This document shows, piece by piece, positions 1 to 8,076 of a DNA stretch of 64,000 bases; within the stretch, counting starts at the first letter, position 1; each line of letters begins with the position of its first letter. The notes beneath the pieces are model-generated. The model searched no databases. It was not told the origin of the DNA and saw nothing but the letters and a program-made list of their open reading frames with translations. The position numbers and the translations under genes were made by a program. The stretch lies in contig RJMB01000005.1 in the NCBI GenBank assembly GCA_003725585.1, forward strand, positions 62,001-126,000, read 5' to 3'. This DNA is from Halostreptopolyspora alba. Its GTDB lineage: Bacteria; Actinomycetota; Actinomycetes; Streptosporangiales; Streptosporangiaceae.

Positions 1-169
1 CCAGCAGGTAGATGCCCCCCGAGGCGGAGCTCCCGTCGTCGGTGAGCTTCGCGCCGCAGGCCAGCAGCAGGTCCGCGTGCTCGTCGAGGTAGCCGAGGTG
101 CTCGGGGCGCAGTTGTTGGCGCAGTTGTTGGCTGTCCGGCTTGTCGAACGTCTCGACCATGTAGGGCAC
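1..169 (-). CDS. YciI-like (YCII domain) protein, 3' end outside window
   Basis: The N-terminal 56 residues of a small YCII-fold protein are visible; the rest lies beyond the left edge. The conserved YCII features are present: an opening MPYMVE-type beta strand, a buried His followed by Asp (EHLGYLDEH), and the GxxLTDDG turn. YCII proteins are dimeric ferredoxin-like folds of mostly unknown catalytic role, often encoded with oxidoreductases. The GTG start is chosen because VPYMVE restores the usual YCII N-terminus and a GAGAGGGGA ribosome site lies just upstream; the ATG three codons later is the alternative. It is probably the last visible gene of the leftward operon that begins at 3405. Confidence 0.72.
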   Translation of the reverse strand, partial: MPYMVETFDKPDSQQLRQQLRPEHLGYLDEHADLLLACGAKLTDDGSSASGGIYLL

Positions 170-232
170 GACACTTCCCCCTCTCGCGCGGTTGTGGCGT
201 CTCGTTCGTGTCCGTGCCGGTGGCGGGGCGGG

Positions 233-952
233 TCACACGGACGCGGACCCCACCGTCATCCCACCGCACACGTACAGCGTCTGTCCGGTGACGAACCCCG
301 ACCGGGAGTCGAGGAGGAAGTCCACCGCGTGGGCGACATCCTGTGGCGTGCCCATGCGGCCCACGGGCACATTGTCGACGATGGCCCGGGTGCTCGGGCT
401 GCCGGGCGGGTTCGCCTCCTCGAACAGCGGGGTCGCGATGGGACCCGGGCCGATCGCGTTGGCGGTGATGCCGTGGCCGCCCAGCTCCAGGGCCCACACG
501 CGGGTGAGCCCGAGGAGGGCGCTCTTGGTCGCGGCGTAGGCCGAGCGCGCCTCCTTGCCGAGGGCCGCCCGCGAACTGATCGAGACGATCCGGCCGAACC
601 CGGCTCGACGCATCGAGGGGATGAGGGCGGTGGTGCACTGCACCGCGGTGCGCACGTTGAGCTCCCACGCGGACTGGTGTTCCTGCAGGGTCGCGTCCTC
701 GACCGCCGCGGGGAACACCGCCCCGACGTTGTTCACCAGCCGGGTGATCGGTCCGGCCGCGAGCGCCGACTCCAGGGCGGCGCCGGTGGCCTCGGGGTCG
801 GTGAGGTCCACGATCGTGTGTGGGTGCTCGCTGGGCTGGTGGTCGAGGACCAGCACCTCGTAGCCGGCGGTGGCGCAGCGGTCGGCGATCGCCGCGCCGA
901 TGCCGCTCGCGCCGCCGGTGACGAGGACACGCTCGTGCGCCGGCTCGGCCAT
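233..952 (-). CDS. SDR family NAD(P)-dependent oxidoreductase
   Basis: A 239-residue classical short-chain dehydrogenase. Visible motifs are the nucleotide-binding TGGASGIG near the N-terminus, NNVG (variant of NNAG) after beta-4, the active-site serine in SISS, and YAATK with catalytic Tyr and Lys. The C-terminal GFVTGQTLYVCGG segment is typical of the FabG-like group. The ATG at 952 has GGAGG seven bases upstream; longer readings of the frame run into the upstream gene and lack support. It lies 29 bp after the cyclase-family gene and is probably co-transcribed with it. The substrate is unknown; context suggests a hydroxy or keto acid. Confidence 0.9.
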   Translation of the reverse strand: MAEPAHERVLVTGGASGIGAAIADRCATAGYEVLVLDHQPSEHPHTIVDLTDPEATGAALESALAAGPITRLVNNVGAVFPAAVEDATLQEHQSAWELNVRTAVQCTTALIPSMRRAGFGRIVSISSRAALGKEARSAYAATKSALLGLTRVWALELGGHGITANAIGPGPIATPLFEEANPPGSPSTRAIVDNVPVGRMGTPQDVAHAVDFLLDSRSGFVTGQTLYVCGGMTVGSASV

Positions 953-981
953 GGTCGCACCTCCAGTCGTCGTTGGGTGGC

Positions 982-2031
982 TCACACGGTGGCCACGGGG
1001 GTCACCGGGGAGCCCGTGGCGCGGGGCAGATTGAGCGGCGGCGCCGTGAGCAGGAAGCGCGACCGGCCGTGGTGGCGCAGGTGGTGGGCCAGCGGGGTGA
1101 GTCGCCACAGCTCGCCCAGCGGCATCCCCAGCGTGAACAGGCAGTGCCGGTGCAGCGGCAGGAATGGGGCGGGGCCGTCGCTGGGCCGGGCGGGGACCGA
1201 CTCGACCGCGTAGTTGTCGGCCACGATGGCGGCGAGACCGGAGTCGGTGATCCACCGCAGCAGCGCCTCGTCGCGGCCGTCGAGTCCGGCACCGCGCTGG
1301 CGTAGCTCCTCGGCGTCGAGGTCCTCGCCCCGCTCCAGGAGGTGTTCGGCGAAGCCGGTGTGTAGGCAGAGCACGTCACCGGGTTCGACCTCGGCTCCGT
1401 CGGCCGCCATCACCTCCCGCAACGTGTCGAGCCCGACCGGCTGGCGCTCGTCGCCGAGGTGGGCCCGCAGGTCGACGAGCACGCCGCGTCCCTGTAGCCC
1501 GGTGCGCGCCATCGAGTCGACGCCCAGCGGTCCGCCCGTGGACGTGGACGCTCCCGGCAGGCTGTCGAAGCCGGCGCCGCTGGTGTCCGTGGGGCCCACG
1601 ACATCGGTGCCGGCGCGGTAGCCGCCGTAGTAGACGACCTCGTCCTCCCCGTCGCCGTCGGCGTCGAAGCGCGCGCCCGCGTGGGCGAGCGAGTCCCAGT
1701 GCGTGGAGTACTGCGTGTGCAGGACGACCAGGTCGTCGCACATCACGTCGGTGGTATCCGGGTCGATCCGACGCATGTCGCAGTTGAAGTTCACCAGCTC
1801 GCCGCGCAGGGTCGGACGCACCACGGGGGGCATGCGGTTCGGGTTGAGCACCGGGCGGTACGGGCAGTCGAGGGGGAGGCTCAGCGAGAACGTCCTCCCC
1901 TCGCGGATCTCGGCGGCTCCCTGGCGCACCTTCTCGGGGGTGAGGAGGTTCAGCCGCCCCACGGTGGCGCCCTGGTCGTCCTCGCCGAAGTCACCCCACG
2001 TTGATCCCTCGGGTCGCTGGTTGAAGCGCAT
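982..2031 (-). CDS. Cyclase family protein (kynurenine formamidase-like metal hydrolase)
   Basis: A 349-residue member of the cyclase/kynurenine formamidase-like superfamily (PF04199). The family signature HxDxxxH is present as HWDSLAH, the metal-binding site of these hydrolases, followed by the VDL and GDVLCLHTGF segments. The protein is longer than typical bacterial kynurenine formamidases (about 210 residues) and fits the larger cyclase-family subgroup. A GGAGGGGG ribosome site precedes the ATG. It sits between the transporter and the SDR with short gaps (39 and 29 bp), suggesting one catabolic operon. Kynurenine as substrate is not implied, because no other tryptophan-pathway genes are nearby. 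Confidence 0.88.
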   Translation of the reverse strand: MRFNQRPEGSTWGDFGEDDQGATVGRLNLLTPEKVRQGAAEIREGRTFSLSLPLDCPYRPVLNPNRMPPVVRPTLRGELVNFNCDMRRIDPDTTDVMCDDLVVLHTQYSTHWDSLAHAGARFDADGDGEDEVVYYGGYRAGTDVVGPTDTSGAGFDSLPGASTSTGGPLGVDSMARTGLQGRGVLVDLRAHLGDERQPVGLDTLREVMAADGAEVEPGDVLCLHTGFAEHLLERGEDLDAEELRQRGAGLDGRDEALLRWITDSGLAAIVADNYAVESVPARPSDGPAPFLPLHRHCLFTLGMPLGELWRLTPLAHHLRHHGRSRFLLTAPPLNLPRATGSPVTPVATV

Positions 2032-2070
2032 GGCTCGCCCCCTCCGTTGTGCCGATGTCCGTGTTGGCCA

Positions 2071-3405
2071 TCATGCCGCCAGGTAGCCCCAGGTGAGCAT
2101 GGCGCCGCCGAACAGGACGCCGAGGAAGCCCAGCACGAGGACCAGGTAGCCCATGACGTCGCGCAGGTGGAGCTTGGAGATCGCCAGGACCGGCAGGATC
2201 CAGAACGGCTGGATCATGTTGGTCCACTGGTCGCCGACCTGCACGGCGACCGCCGTAGCCGCGACGTCGGCGCCGAGCGCCTGGGCGGTCTCCACCATCA
2301 CCGGCCCCTGGACGGCCCACTGTCCGCCGCCCGAGGGGGCGAGGATGTTGATCAGCCCGCCGGAGAGGAAGGACCACACCGGTAGTGACTCCGCGCTGGC
2401 GGCGGAGGCGAAGCCCTCGGAGATGGTGACCATCAGGCCGGAGCCGACGAGGATCGCCATGATGCCCGCGTAGAAGGGGTACTGGATGATGATCCCGGCG
2501 ATCGTGCGGACACCGTCCTGCAGGGTGGCGAGGTAGCGGGATGGGCGGGCGAACAGCAGCAGCCCGAGGAACAGGAAGATGAAGTTGACCGTGTTGAGTT
2601 CCAGCGAACCGCCGTTGCTGAAGTGCAGCACCACCCAGAGCATCCCCAGGGCTCCGATGACGAGCCCGACGGCCGGGCTGTTGTTGAGCCAGCTGCCGAG
2701 GGTGCGCTCGCCCTCCTCGCCGGTGTCGGACTCCGTGGGGGTGGGGACGGTGCTCGGGTCGATCTCTGTGATCTCGTCGTCGCGCTTGGGGTGCAGCAGC
2801 GCGTTGAACAGTGGGAGCAGCACGATGACCAGCGCCGCCGTGGTGAGGATGACGGGGGAGAACACGGTTTCGCCGAGGCCGATGATCCCGATCTGGTCCT
2901 GGAGGAAGTGGTCCTCGGTGGCGATGACGAGGGGGACGGATCCCGACAGCCCGATGCCGTAGAGCGCGAACCCGGAGTAGGCCGCGGCGATGGCCAGCGG
3001 ATAGTGCAACCCTCGGACGTGCAGCGCGAGCTTCTGGGCGACGATGCCGCCGATGACGAGGCCGAAGCCCCAGTTGAGCCAGGACCCCACGCCGCCGACG
3101 AGGGTGGCCACGATGATGGCGGTGCGTGGATTCGACACCCCCGAGATGAGGGTGTCGAGCAGCCGGTCGACCAGTGGGGCCTTGGCCAGCATGTATCCGG
3201 CGAGCAGGACGAGCGCCATCTGCATCGTGAACTCGAGCAGATCCCAGAACCCGTCGCCCCAGTACTGGGTGGCTGTCAGGAACGACGTTCCCTCGACGCC
3301 CATGGCCAGCAGCAGTGTGACGAACGTCAGGATGACCGCGATGACCAGGGGGTCCGGTAGGTAGCGGTTGACGAGTCTGCTGAAGAAATTGGCGACGGCG
3401 TTCAT
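2071..3405 (-). CDS. Short-chain fatty acid transporter family permease (AtoE-like)
   Basis: A 444-residue polytopic membrane protein of the short-chain fatty acid transporter family (PF02667, AtoE type). The opening RLVNRYLPDPLVIAVILTF segment and the NWGFGLVIGGIVAQKLA region are characteristic, and about ten to twelve hydrophobic segments are visible, with an acidic cytoplasmic loop around residues 215-240. The ATG at 3405 is chosen because GAGGAG precedes it and the family N-terminus begins there. It is the first gene of the leftward operon with the cyclase-family hydrolase and SDR, so it probably imports the small carboxylate those enzymes handle. Confidence 0.9.
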   Translation of the reverse strand: MNAVANFFSRLVNRYLPDPLVIAVILTFVTLLLAMGVEGTSFLTATQYWGDGFWDLLEFTMQMALVLLAGYMLAKAPLVDRLLDTLISGVSNPRTAIIVATLVGGVGSWLNWGFGLVIGGIVAQKLALHVRGLHYPLAIAAAYSGFALYGIGLSGSVPLVIATEDHFLQDQIGIIGLGETVFSPVILTTAALVIVLLPLFNALLHPKRDDEITEIDPSTVPTPTESDTGEEGERTLGSWLNNSPAVGLVIGALGMLWVVLHFSNGGSLELNTVNFIFLFLGLLLFARPSRYLATLQDGVRTIAGIIIQYPFYAGIMAILVGSGLMVTISEGFASAASAESLPVWSFLSGGLINILAPSGGGQWAVQGPVMVETAQALGADVAATAVAVQVGDQWTNMIQPFWILPVLAISKLHLRDVMGYLVLVLGFLGVLFGGAMLTWGYLAA

Positions 3406-3434
3406 GCGCGCTCCTCGCTCCTGAATCTGCTTAG

Positions 3435-3464
3435 TCGGTATGCGCACAGTGATACGAATACCGA
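3435..3464. promoter_or_regulatory. Candidate operator in divergent spacer: TCGGTAT and ATACCGA arms
   Basis: A perfect 7-bp inverted repeat (arms 3435-3441 and 3458-3464, 16-bp spacer) lies 30-60 bp upstream of the transporter start, in the spacer shared with the FAD monooxygenase. Position and symmetry suit a repressor site; the cognate regulator is not obvious in the window. Confidence 0.35.
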
Positions 3465-3683
3465 ACAAGGCCGTCGAGGACGCTACCGCAACTCCGTGAC
3501 CTGCGCAACGATGATGTGAGATCGGGGAAATGGCGGGATTTTCGGATTCCCGCGACGATGGCGATACGCGCTCGGCCGTCGTGGCGCGCCTGTGGCGTTA
3601 TCGGCCCGTCCGGGCGGACACTGAGAGTGCCCGGAGTGTCCGGGCCGCGGCCGTGGCCGATGAGCCGGGAAGGGGGACCGTCC

Positions 3684-4913
3684 ATGACCCGGACGACAGC
3701 CTGTGTGGTCGGCGGGGGCCCGGCCGGCATGATCCTGGGACTCCTGCTCGCCCGCGCGGGGGTGGACGTCACCATCCTGGAGAAGCACGGTGACTTCCTG
3801 CGTGACTTCCGCGGGGACACGGTGCACCCCACGACCCTGGCGTTGCTCGACGAGCTGGGGCTCGGCGAGAGGTTCGCCCAGCTGCCCCAGCGGCGGGTGG
3901 ACCGGGCCCAGGTCCCGGTGGGCCCCGAGGGTGAGTTCCTCACGCTCGGCGACTTCACCCAACTGCGGACCAGGTACAACTACATCGCGATGGTCCCCCA
4001 GTGGGACTTCCTCGACCTCCTCGCCAGCGCCGGCGCGCGGGAACCCACGTTTCACCTGCGAATGAGTACCGAGGCGACCAGCCTCATCCGGGAGCGCGGG
4101 CGCGTCAACGGCGTTCGCTACCGCACCGGCGACGGCGAGACGGGGGAGATCCGCGCGACGATCACCGTGGCCTGCGACGGCCGCGACTCCCTCGCCCGGG
4201 AACTACCGGAGCTGGGGCTCAAGGACTTCTCCACCCCGATGGACGTCTGGTGGTTCCGGATTCCCCGGCTGCCGCGCGACACGGAGGGCATCGTCGCCAA
4301 GATGAGCAACGGCAGGTTCACGTTCCTGATCGACCGTGGCGACTACTACCAGGCCGCATCCCTCATCCCCAAGGGCACCGACGCCGCCAGCCGCGCCCGG
4401 CCCGTCGAGGAGTTCAACCGGACGCTGGTCGACCTCCTTCCCTGGCTCGCGGGCCGCGAACTCCTGCGCGACTGGGATGACGTCAAGCTGCTCAGCGTCA
4501 AGCTGGACCGCATGCGACGCTGGCACGTTCCGGGACTGCTGTGCATCGGCGACGCCGCGCACGCCATGTCGCCGGTCGGTGGGGTCGGCATCAACCTCGC
4601 GGTGCAGGACGCCGTCGCCGCGGCGCGTCACCTCGCCGCGCCACTGCGCGACGGGACCCTCGGCCGCGCGAACGTGGCGGCGATCCAGCGCCGACGCTGG
4701 CCCACCACGGTCCTCATCCAGGGGCTCCAGCGCGCGATCCACCGCAACGTCGTGGGACCGGCGTTGGCGGGCGAGATCGACTTCAGCGACGCCGCGCGGC
4801 TACCACTGCCCCTGCGTATAGCGCAGCGTGTCCCGTGGGCCCGCCGGATTCCGCCGTACCTGTTGGCCTACGGCGCGATGCGTGAACGCCCGCCCGCCGC
4901 CGCGCTGCGGTAG
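3684..4913 (+). CDS. FAD-dependent aromatic-ring monooxygenase-like oxidoreductase
   Basis: A 409-residue flavoprotein of the p-hydroxybenzoate hydroxylase (FAD_binding_3) fold. It shows the N-terminal Rossmann motif GGGPAGM followed by an acidic residue at the end of beta-2 (ILEK), the central DG motif (ACDGRDS), and the C-terminal FAD ribityl motif GDAAHAMSPVGGVGINLA. The ATG at 3684 is chosen because the Rossmann strand starts immediately after it; the frame stays open upstream without a family match. It is divergent from the transporter-cyclase-SDR operon and may hydroxylate a substrate for the same pathway. The exact substrate cannot be deduced. Confidence 0.87.
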   Translation: MTRTTACVVGGGPAGMILGLLLARAGVDVTILEKHGDFLRDFRGDTVHPTTLALLDELGLGERFAQLPQRRVDRAQVPVGPEGEFLTLGDFTQLRTRYNYIAMVPQWDFLDLLASAGAREPTFHLRMSTEATSLIRERGRVNGVRYRTGDGETGEIRATITVACDGRDSLARELPELGLKDFSTPMDVWWFRIPRLPRDTEGIVAKMSNGRFTFLIDRGDYYQAASLIPKGTDAASRARPVEEFNRTLVDLLPWLAGRELLRDWDDVKLLSVKLDRMRRWHVPGLLCIGDAAHAMSPVGGVGINLAVQDAVAAARHLAAPLRDGTLGRANVAAIQRRRWPTTVLIQGLQRAIHRNVVGPALAGEIDFSDAARLPLPLRIAQRVPWARRIPPYLLAYGAMRERPPAAALR

Positions 4914-4943
4914 TCCGGGACCTCGCCGACGCGCGCCCACCCG

Positions 4944-4989
4944 CCGCCGGACCGGAGCGGCGTGGCGGTGCGCCGTTCCGGTCCGGCGG
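4944..4989. terminator. Bidirectional terminator hairpin between convergent genes
   Basis: Two 19-bp arms (4944-4962 and 4971-4989, 18 of 19 complementary) enclose an 8-nt loop, exactly between the convergent FAD monooxygenase and cupin genes. No U-tract follows, as is common in high-GC actinomycetes. Confidence 0.75.
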
Positions 4990-5019
4990 GCCAGAGGTGC
5001 CCGGCGCGCCGTCCTCGGC

Positions 5020-5460
5020 TCAGGCGCGCGTGGACGCGACGATCCCCTCCGTCGCCTCCGGTGACACCGGTTGGAACACGTCGAGCTGGGCCTGCCGCCC
5101 GGCCTCTTCGGTGGCCGCGAGCCAGTGCGGGTGGGTGACGTAGACCAGCTCGGTGTCGGTCTCGGCGGCGTAGGTCAGCTCCGTCTCCGCGCGCAGGTAG
5201 ATGACCTCCCCCGCTTCCGCCGTGGTGACGCCCCCGGCGTGCCGCACCGAGAAGCGACCGGTGGTGATGATCAGGGCTTCGTCATAGCTCATGGTCCAGT
5301 CGTTGGACGCGCCCGCCGCGTAGCGCGCGAACCCCACGCTCATCGCGGCCGTGCTGGAGGCGTCGAGGACGTCGCCGAGGAAGAGCTTCCGGTCCCCGGG
5401 CTGGTACCACACGCTGGGGTCGGCACTGGTGAACACTCGGACGTTGGTTTCGTCGGCCAT
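5020..5460 (-). CDS. EutQ-like cupin domain protein
   Basis: A 146-residue single-domain cupin of the ethanolamine-utilisation EutQ-like type. The central beta-barrel sequence includes MSYDEALIITTGRFSVRH, then GEVIYLRAETELTY, matching the two cupin motif strands. The metal-ligand histidines are sparse, with Glu and Asp dominating, so enzymatic activity is uncertain. The start ATG has a strong AGGAGGG site. It is divergent from a TetR regulator across a 98-bp spacer containing an inverted repeat, so it is very likely that regulator's target. No other eut genes are present, so the ethanolamine link is by fold only. Confidence 0.8.
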   Translation of the reverse strand: MADETNVRVFTSADPSVWYQPGDRKLFLGDVLDASSTAAMSVGFARYAAGASNDWTMSYDEALIITTGRFSVRHAGGVTTAEAGEVIYLRAETELTYAAETDTELVYVTHPHWLAATEEAGRQAQLDVFQPVSPEATEGIVASTRA

Positions 5461-5500
5461 GATGGCCCTCCTTCGATCACGGTTGGTGAATTGCCTCCAC

Positions 5501-5524
5501 TTAACCGGAAAATTCTCCGGTTAG
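5501..5524. promoter_or_regulatory. Candidate TetR operator in cupin/TetR divergent spacer
   Basis: The arms TTAACCGGA (5501-5509) and TCCGGTTAG (5516-5524) form a near-perfect inverted repeat (8 of 9) with a 6-bp spacer. A similar half site, TCTCCGTTAG, follows near 5540 close to the TetR start. This placement fits autorepression together with control of the cupin gene. Confidence 0.6.
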
Positions 5525-5558
5525 CAAGAGGTGGAGGGTTCTCCGTTAGAGTCGACCC

Positions 5559-6185
5559 GTGGGTGATTCAATGAGGGAGCGGGCCACGAGGAGGCTTCCG
5601 CTTCTGGACACCGCGCCGGCCGAGCGTGCCGACGCCGCCCGCAACAGACACCGAATCCTGACCGCGGCCCACGAGCTGGTGCGCGAGCGCGGAACTGACG
5701 CGCTGACCATGGACGCGGTGGCCACGGCCGCGGGCGTCGGCGTGGGCACCGTCTACCGCAGGTTCGGTGACCTCGGAAAGCTGGCCCACGCCCTGGTCGA
5801 CGATGGGGAACGCGCGTTCCAGACGCGCTTTTTGAGTGGTCCGCCGCCGCTGGGCCCCGGCGCTCCCGCCAGTGAGCGCGTCCGCGCGTTCCTGCACGCC
5901 TACGTCGACCGGCTCACCGACGAGGCCGGGCTCCTCGCGGTGGCCGAGACGGTCACCCCGACCGCCCGCTACACCTCCGGCGCCTACACCGTGCACCACG
6001 CGCACCTCGCCGCGCTGCTGCGCTCCGTCGCCCCGCGGGCGGACGCCCACTATCTCGCCGACGCGCTCTTGGCCCCGCTCGCCGCCGGGCTGGTGCTGCA
6101 CCACCAGCGGGCCGGTGTCACGGCCGAGCGGACCAAGGCCGGGCTCGACCAGCTGCTGCGCGGTATCGCCGACGGAGCGGGCTGA
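5559..6185 (+). CDS. TetR/AcrR family transcriptional regulator
   Basis: A 208-residue TetR-type repressor. The N-terminal DNA-binding domain reads RILTAAHELV, ALTMDAVATAAGVGVGTVYRRFGD, the canonical TetR helix-turn-helix with the TVYRRF recognition segment. The C-terminal ligand domain is divergent. The GTG at 5559 is used; an ATG four codons later (5571) is an equally good start and neither has a clear ribosome site. It is divergent from the cupin gene and likely binds the 5501-5524 palindrome. Confidence 0.9.
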   Translation: MGDSMRERATRRLPLLDTAPAERADAARNRHRILTAAHELVRERGTDALTMDAVATAAGVGVGTVYRRFGDLGKLAHALVDDGERAFQTRFLSGPPPLGPGAPASERVRAFLHAYVDRLTDEAGLLAVAETVTPTARYTSGAYTVHHAHLAALLRSVAPRADAHYLADALLAPLAAGLVLHHQRAGVTAERTKAGLDQLLRGIADGAG

Positions 6186-6510
6186 GCTCCGGGGACGCGT
6201 GGCGTGACAGGTGCCGAGACCCCGGCCGGTGCCGTGGCCCGCCCGCCCGGACCGTGGCGGGTCGGGGCGTGGGAATGCTCACGGACACCGCGCCCACCCG
6301 GAAGGTTTACGGCGACATATTCCCAGGTCATCACGGAAATGATGGGTGTCGACCCCGGATTCAGATCGCTGAACGCCGCTGACGTGTTCCCCTCGGAGGA
6401 GCGGGTGCGTACCGTGACGCTCACGGGCGCACGTGAGCGGAGCAGATGGGGCGCCTCCCCGGCCTTCCGCCCGCGCCCCACAGCCAACGTGAGGATGGAC
6501 GACGAGGACG
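6186..6510. other. 325-bp gap without recognisable gene
   Basis: This spacer between the TetR gene and the downstream aldehyde dehydrogenase has no ORF with family resemblance or good ribosome site. It presumably holds the dehydrogenase promoter, but I could not pick out a convincing one. Confidence 0.5.
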
Positions 6511-8019
6511 ATGACACAGCCGACACTCCAGGACACCAGCGAGACCGAGCTCGACCGGACCACCAACGCCGCGGCGGAGGCCGCCGCGGATTTCGGTGCC
6601 CTCCGACCGCAGGAGCGCGCCCCGATGCTGCGCGCCGTCGCCGACGCGCTGGACGCCGCCGCGGACGAGCTGGTCCCCGTGGCTCAGCGAGAGAGCCGGC
6701 TGCCCGAACCCCGGCTGCGCGGGGAGCTGGCGCGCACCACGTTCCAGCTGCGCCTCTTCGCCGGCGTGCTCGAGGACGGGGGGTACCTGGAGGCCACGAT
6801 CGACACCGCCGACCCCGACTGGCCGATGGGGGCCCGGCCTGACGTGCGGCGCGTCCTCCAGCCGCTGGGTCCCGTCGCGGTGTTCGGCGCCAGCAACTTC
6901 CCGTTCGCGTTCAGTGTGGCCGGCGGCGACAGCGCGTCCGCGCTCGCGGCGGGCTGCCCCGTTGTCGTGAAGGCGCACCCGGGACACCCGGAGCTGTCGG
7001 TGCGCACCGGCGCGGTGGTCACCGAGGCTCTGCGCTCGGCGGGCGCTCCGGAGGGGACGTTCGCGGTTGTCCTGGGCGACGAGACGGGCCGGCGCCTGGT
7101 ACAGCACCCGCGGGTGCGGGCGGTCGGCTTCACCGGCTCCATCGCCGGTGGGCGCGCGCTGCACGACCTCGCCATGAGCCGGCCCGACCCCATCCCGTTC
7201 TACGGCGAGCTCGGCAGCCTCAACCCGGTGTTCGTGACCCGCGGGGCCGTGGAGGCGCGCGGCGAGCGGATCCTGTCCGGCTACGCGGACTCCTTCACCC
7301 TGGGGGTGGGCCAGTTCTGCACCAAGCCGGGAGTGTTGCTGCTGCCCGAGGGCACGCCGCTGGACACGCTCGTGGAGTCCGTGCGGCAGCGCCCCGCTGC
7401 CGCCATGCTCAACGAGCGGGTCGCGAGCGGTTTCGCCTCCGGCGTGGACTCCCTGGTCTCCCATCCCGAGGTGGAGGTGCTGGTCCGCGGTGAGGCCACC
7501 ACGAACGGGGACGGTGACCAGTCCTGGTCCCCGACCCTGGTGCGTACCAGCGCGCGGTCGCTGCTGGAGCACACCTCGGAACTGCTGGAGGAACGCTTCG
7601 GCCCCGCATCGGTGGTGGTGACCTACTCCACCGACCAGGAGCTCGAGCAGGTCGCCACGGCACTGTCCGGCCAGCTCACCGCCACGGTGCACGCGGAGGA
7701 CGCCGATCCCGTGGGGCCGCTGGTCACCCGGCTCTCCGAGCGCGCGGGGCGGGTGCTGTTCAACGGGTGGCCGACCGGGGTGGCGGTCACCCACGCCATG
7801 CACCACGGCGGCCCCTACCCGGCGAGTACGTCGGTGCTGCACACCTCGGTGGGCACCACGGCGATCCGCCGGTTCCTGCGCCCCGTCTCCTACCAGGACG
7901 TTCCGCAGCACCTGCTGCCGGACGCGCTGCGTGACGGGAATCCGCTGCGGATCCCGCGCCGGGTCAACGGGACACTGGAACTGCCCCCGAACTACACCGG
8001 GGCGAACGCCACGGGCTAG
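6511..8019 (+). CDS. Alpha-ketoglutarate semialdehyde (2,5-dioxovalerate) dehydrogenase
   Basis: A 502-residue aldehyde dehydrogenase superfamily enzyme. The subgroup of alpha-ketoglutarate semialdehyde dehydrogenases is indicated by FGASNFPFAFSVAGGDSASALAAG, the catalytic glutamate in GELGSLNP, and the catalytic cysteine in GVGQFCTKPG. It would oxidise 2,5-dioxopentanoate to alpha-ketoglutarate with NAD(P)+, the last step of oxidative uronate/aldarate breakdown. It lies about 10 kb from the udh/gudD locus rather than inside it, yet completes that pathway. GAGGACG precedes the ATG. Confidence 0.88.
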   Translation: MTQPTLQDTSETELDRTTNAAAEAAADFGALRPQERAPMLRAVADALDAAADELVPVAQRESRLPEPRLRGELARTTFQLRLFAGVLEDGGYLEATIDTADPDWPMGARPDVRRVLQPLGPVAVFGASNFPFAFSVAGGDSASALAAGCPVVVKAHPGHPELSVRTGAVVTEALRSAGAPEGTFAVVLGDETGRRLVQHPRVRAVGFTGSIAGGRALHDLAMSRPDPIPFYGELGSLNPVFVTRGAVEARGERILSGYADSFTLGVGQFCTKPGVLLLPEGTPLDTLVESVRQRPAAAMLNERVASGFASGVDSLVSHPEVEVLVRGEATTNGDGDQSWSPTLVRTSARSLLEHTSELLEERFGPASVVVTYSTDQELEQVATALSGQLTATVHAEDADPVGPLVTRLSERAGRVLFNGWPTGVAVTHAMHHGGPYPASTSVLHTSVGTTAIRRFLRPVSYQDVPQHLLPDALRDGNPLRIPRRVNGTLELPPNYTGANATG

Positions 8020-8039
8020 CCCCGGCCGGCTGGCGTGCG

Positions 8040-8070
8040 CGGGCTGGGCGTCCCCGGGACGCCCAGCCCG
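8040..8070. terminator. Bidirectional terminator hairpin
   Basis: A perfect 14-bp stem (8040-8053 with 8057-8070) and 3-nt loop sit between the convergent aldehyde dehydrogenase and haloperoxidase genes. There is no U-tract. Confidence 0.8.
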
Positions 8071-8076
8071 GGTGGG

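Noticed and set aside
6204-6842. Long frame covering the gap before and the start of the aldehyde dehydrogenase
   Set aside because: Its second half is a low-complexity Arg/Gly/Ala translation antiphase to the dehydrogenase; no ribosome site or motif.
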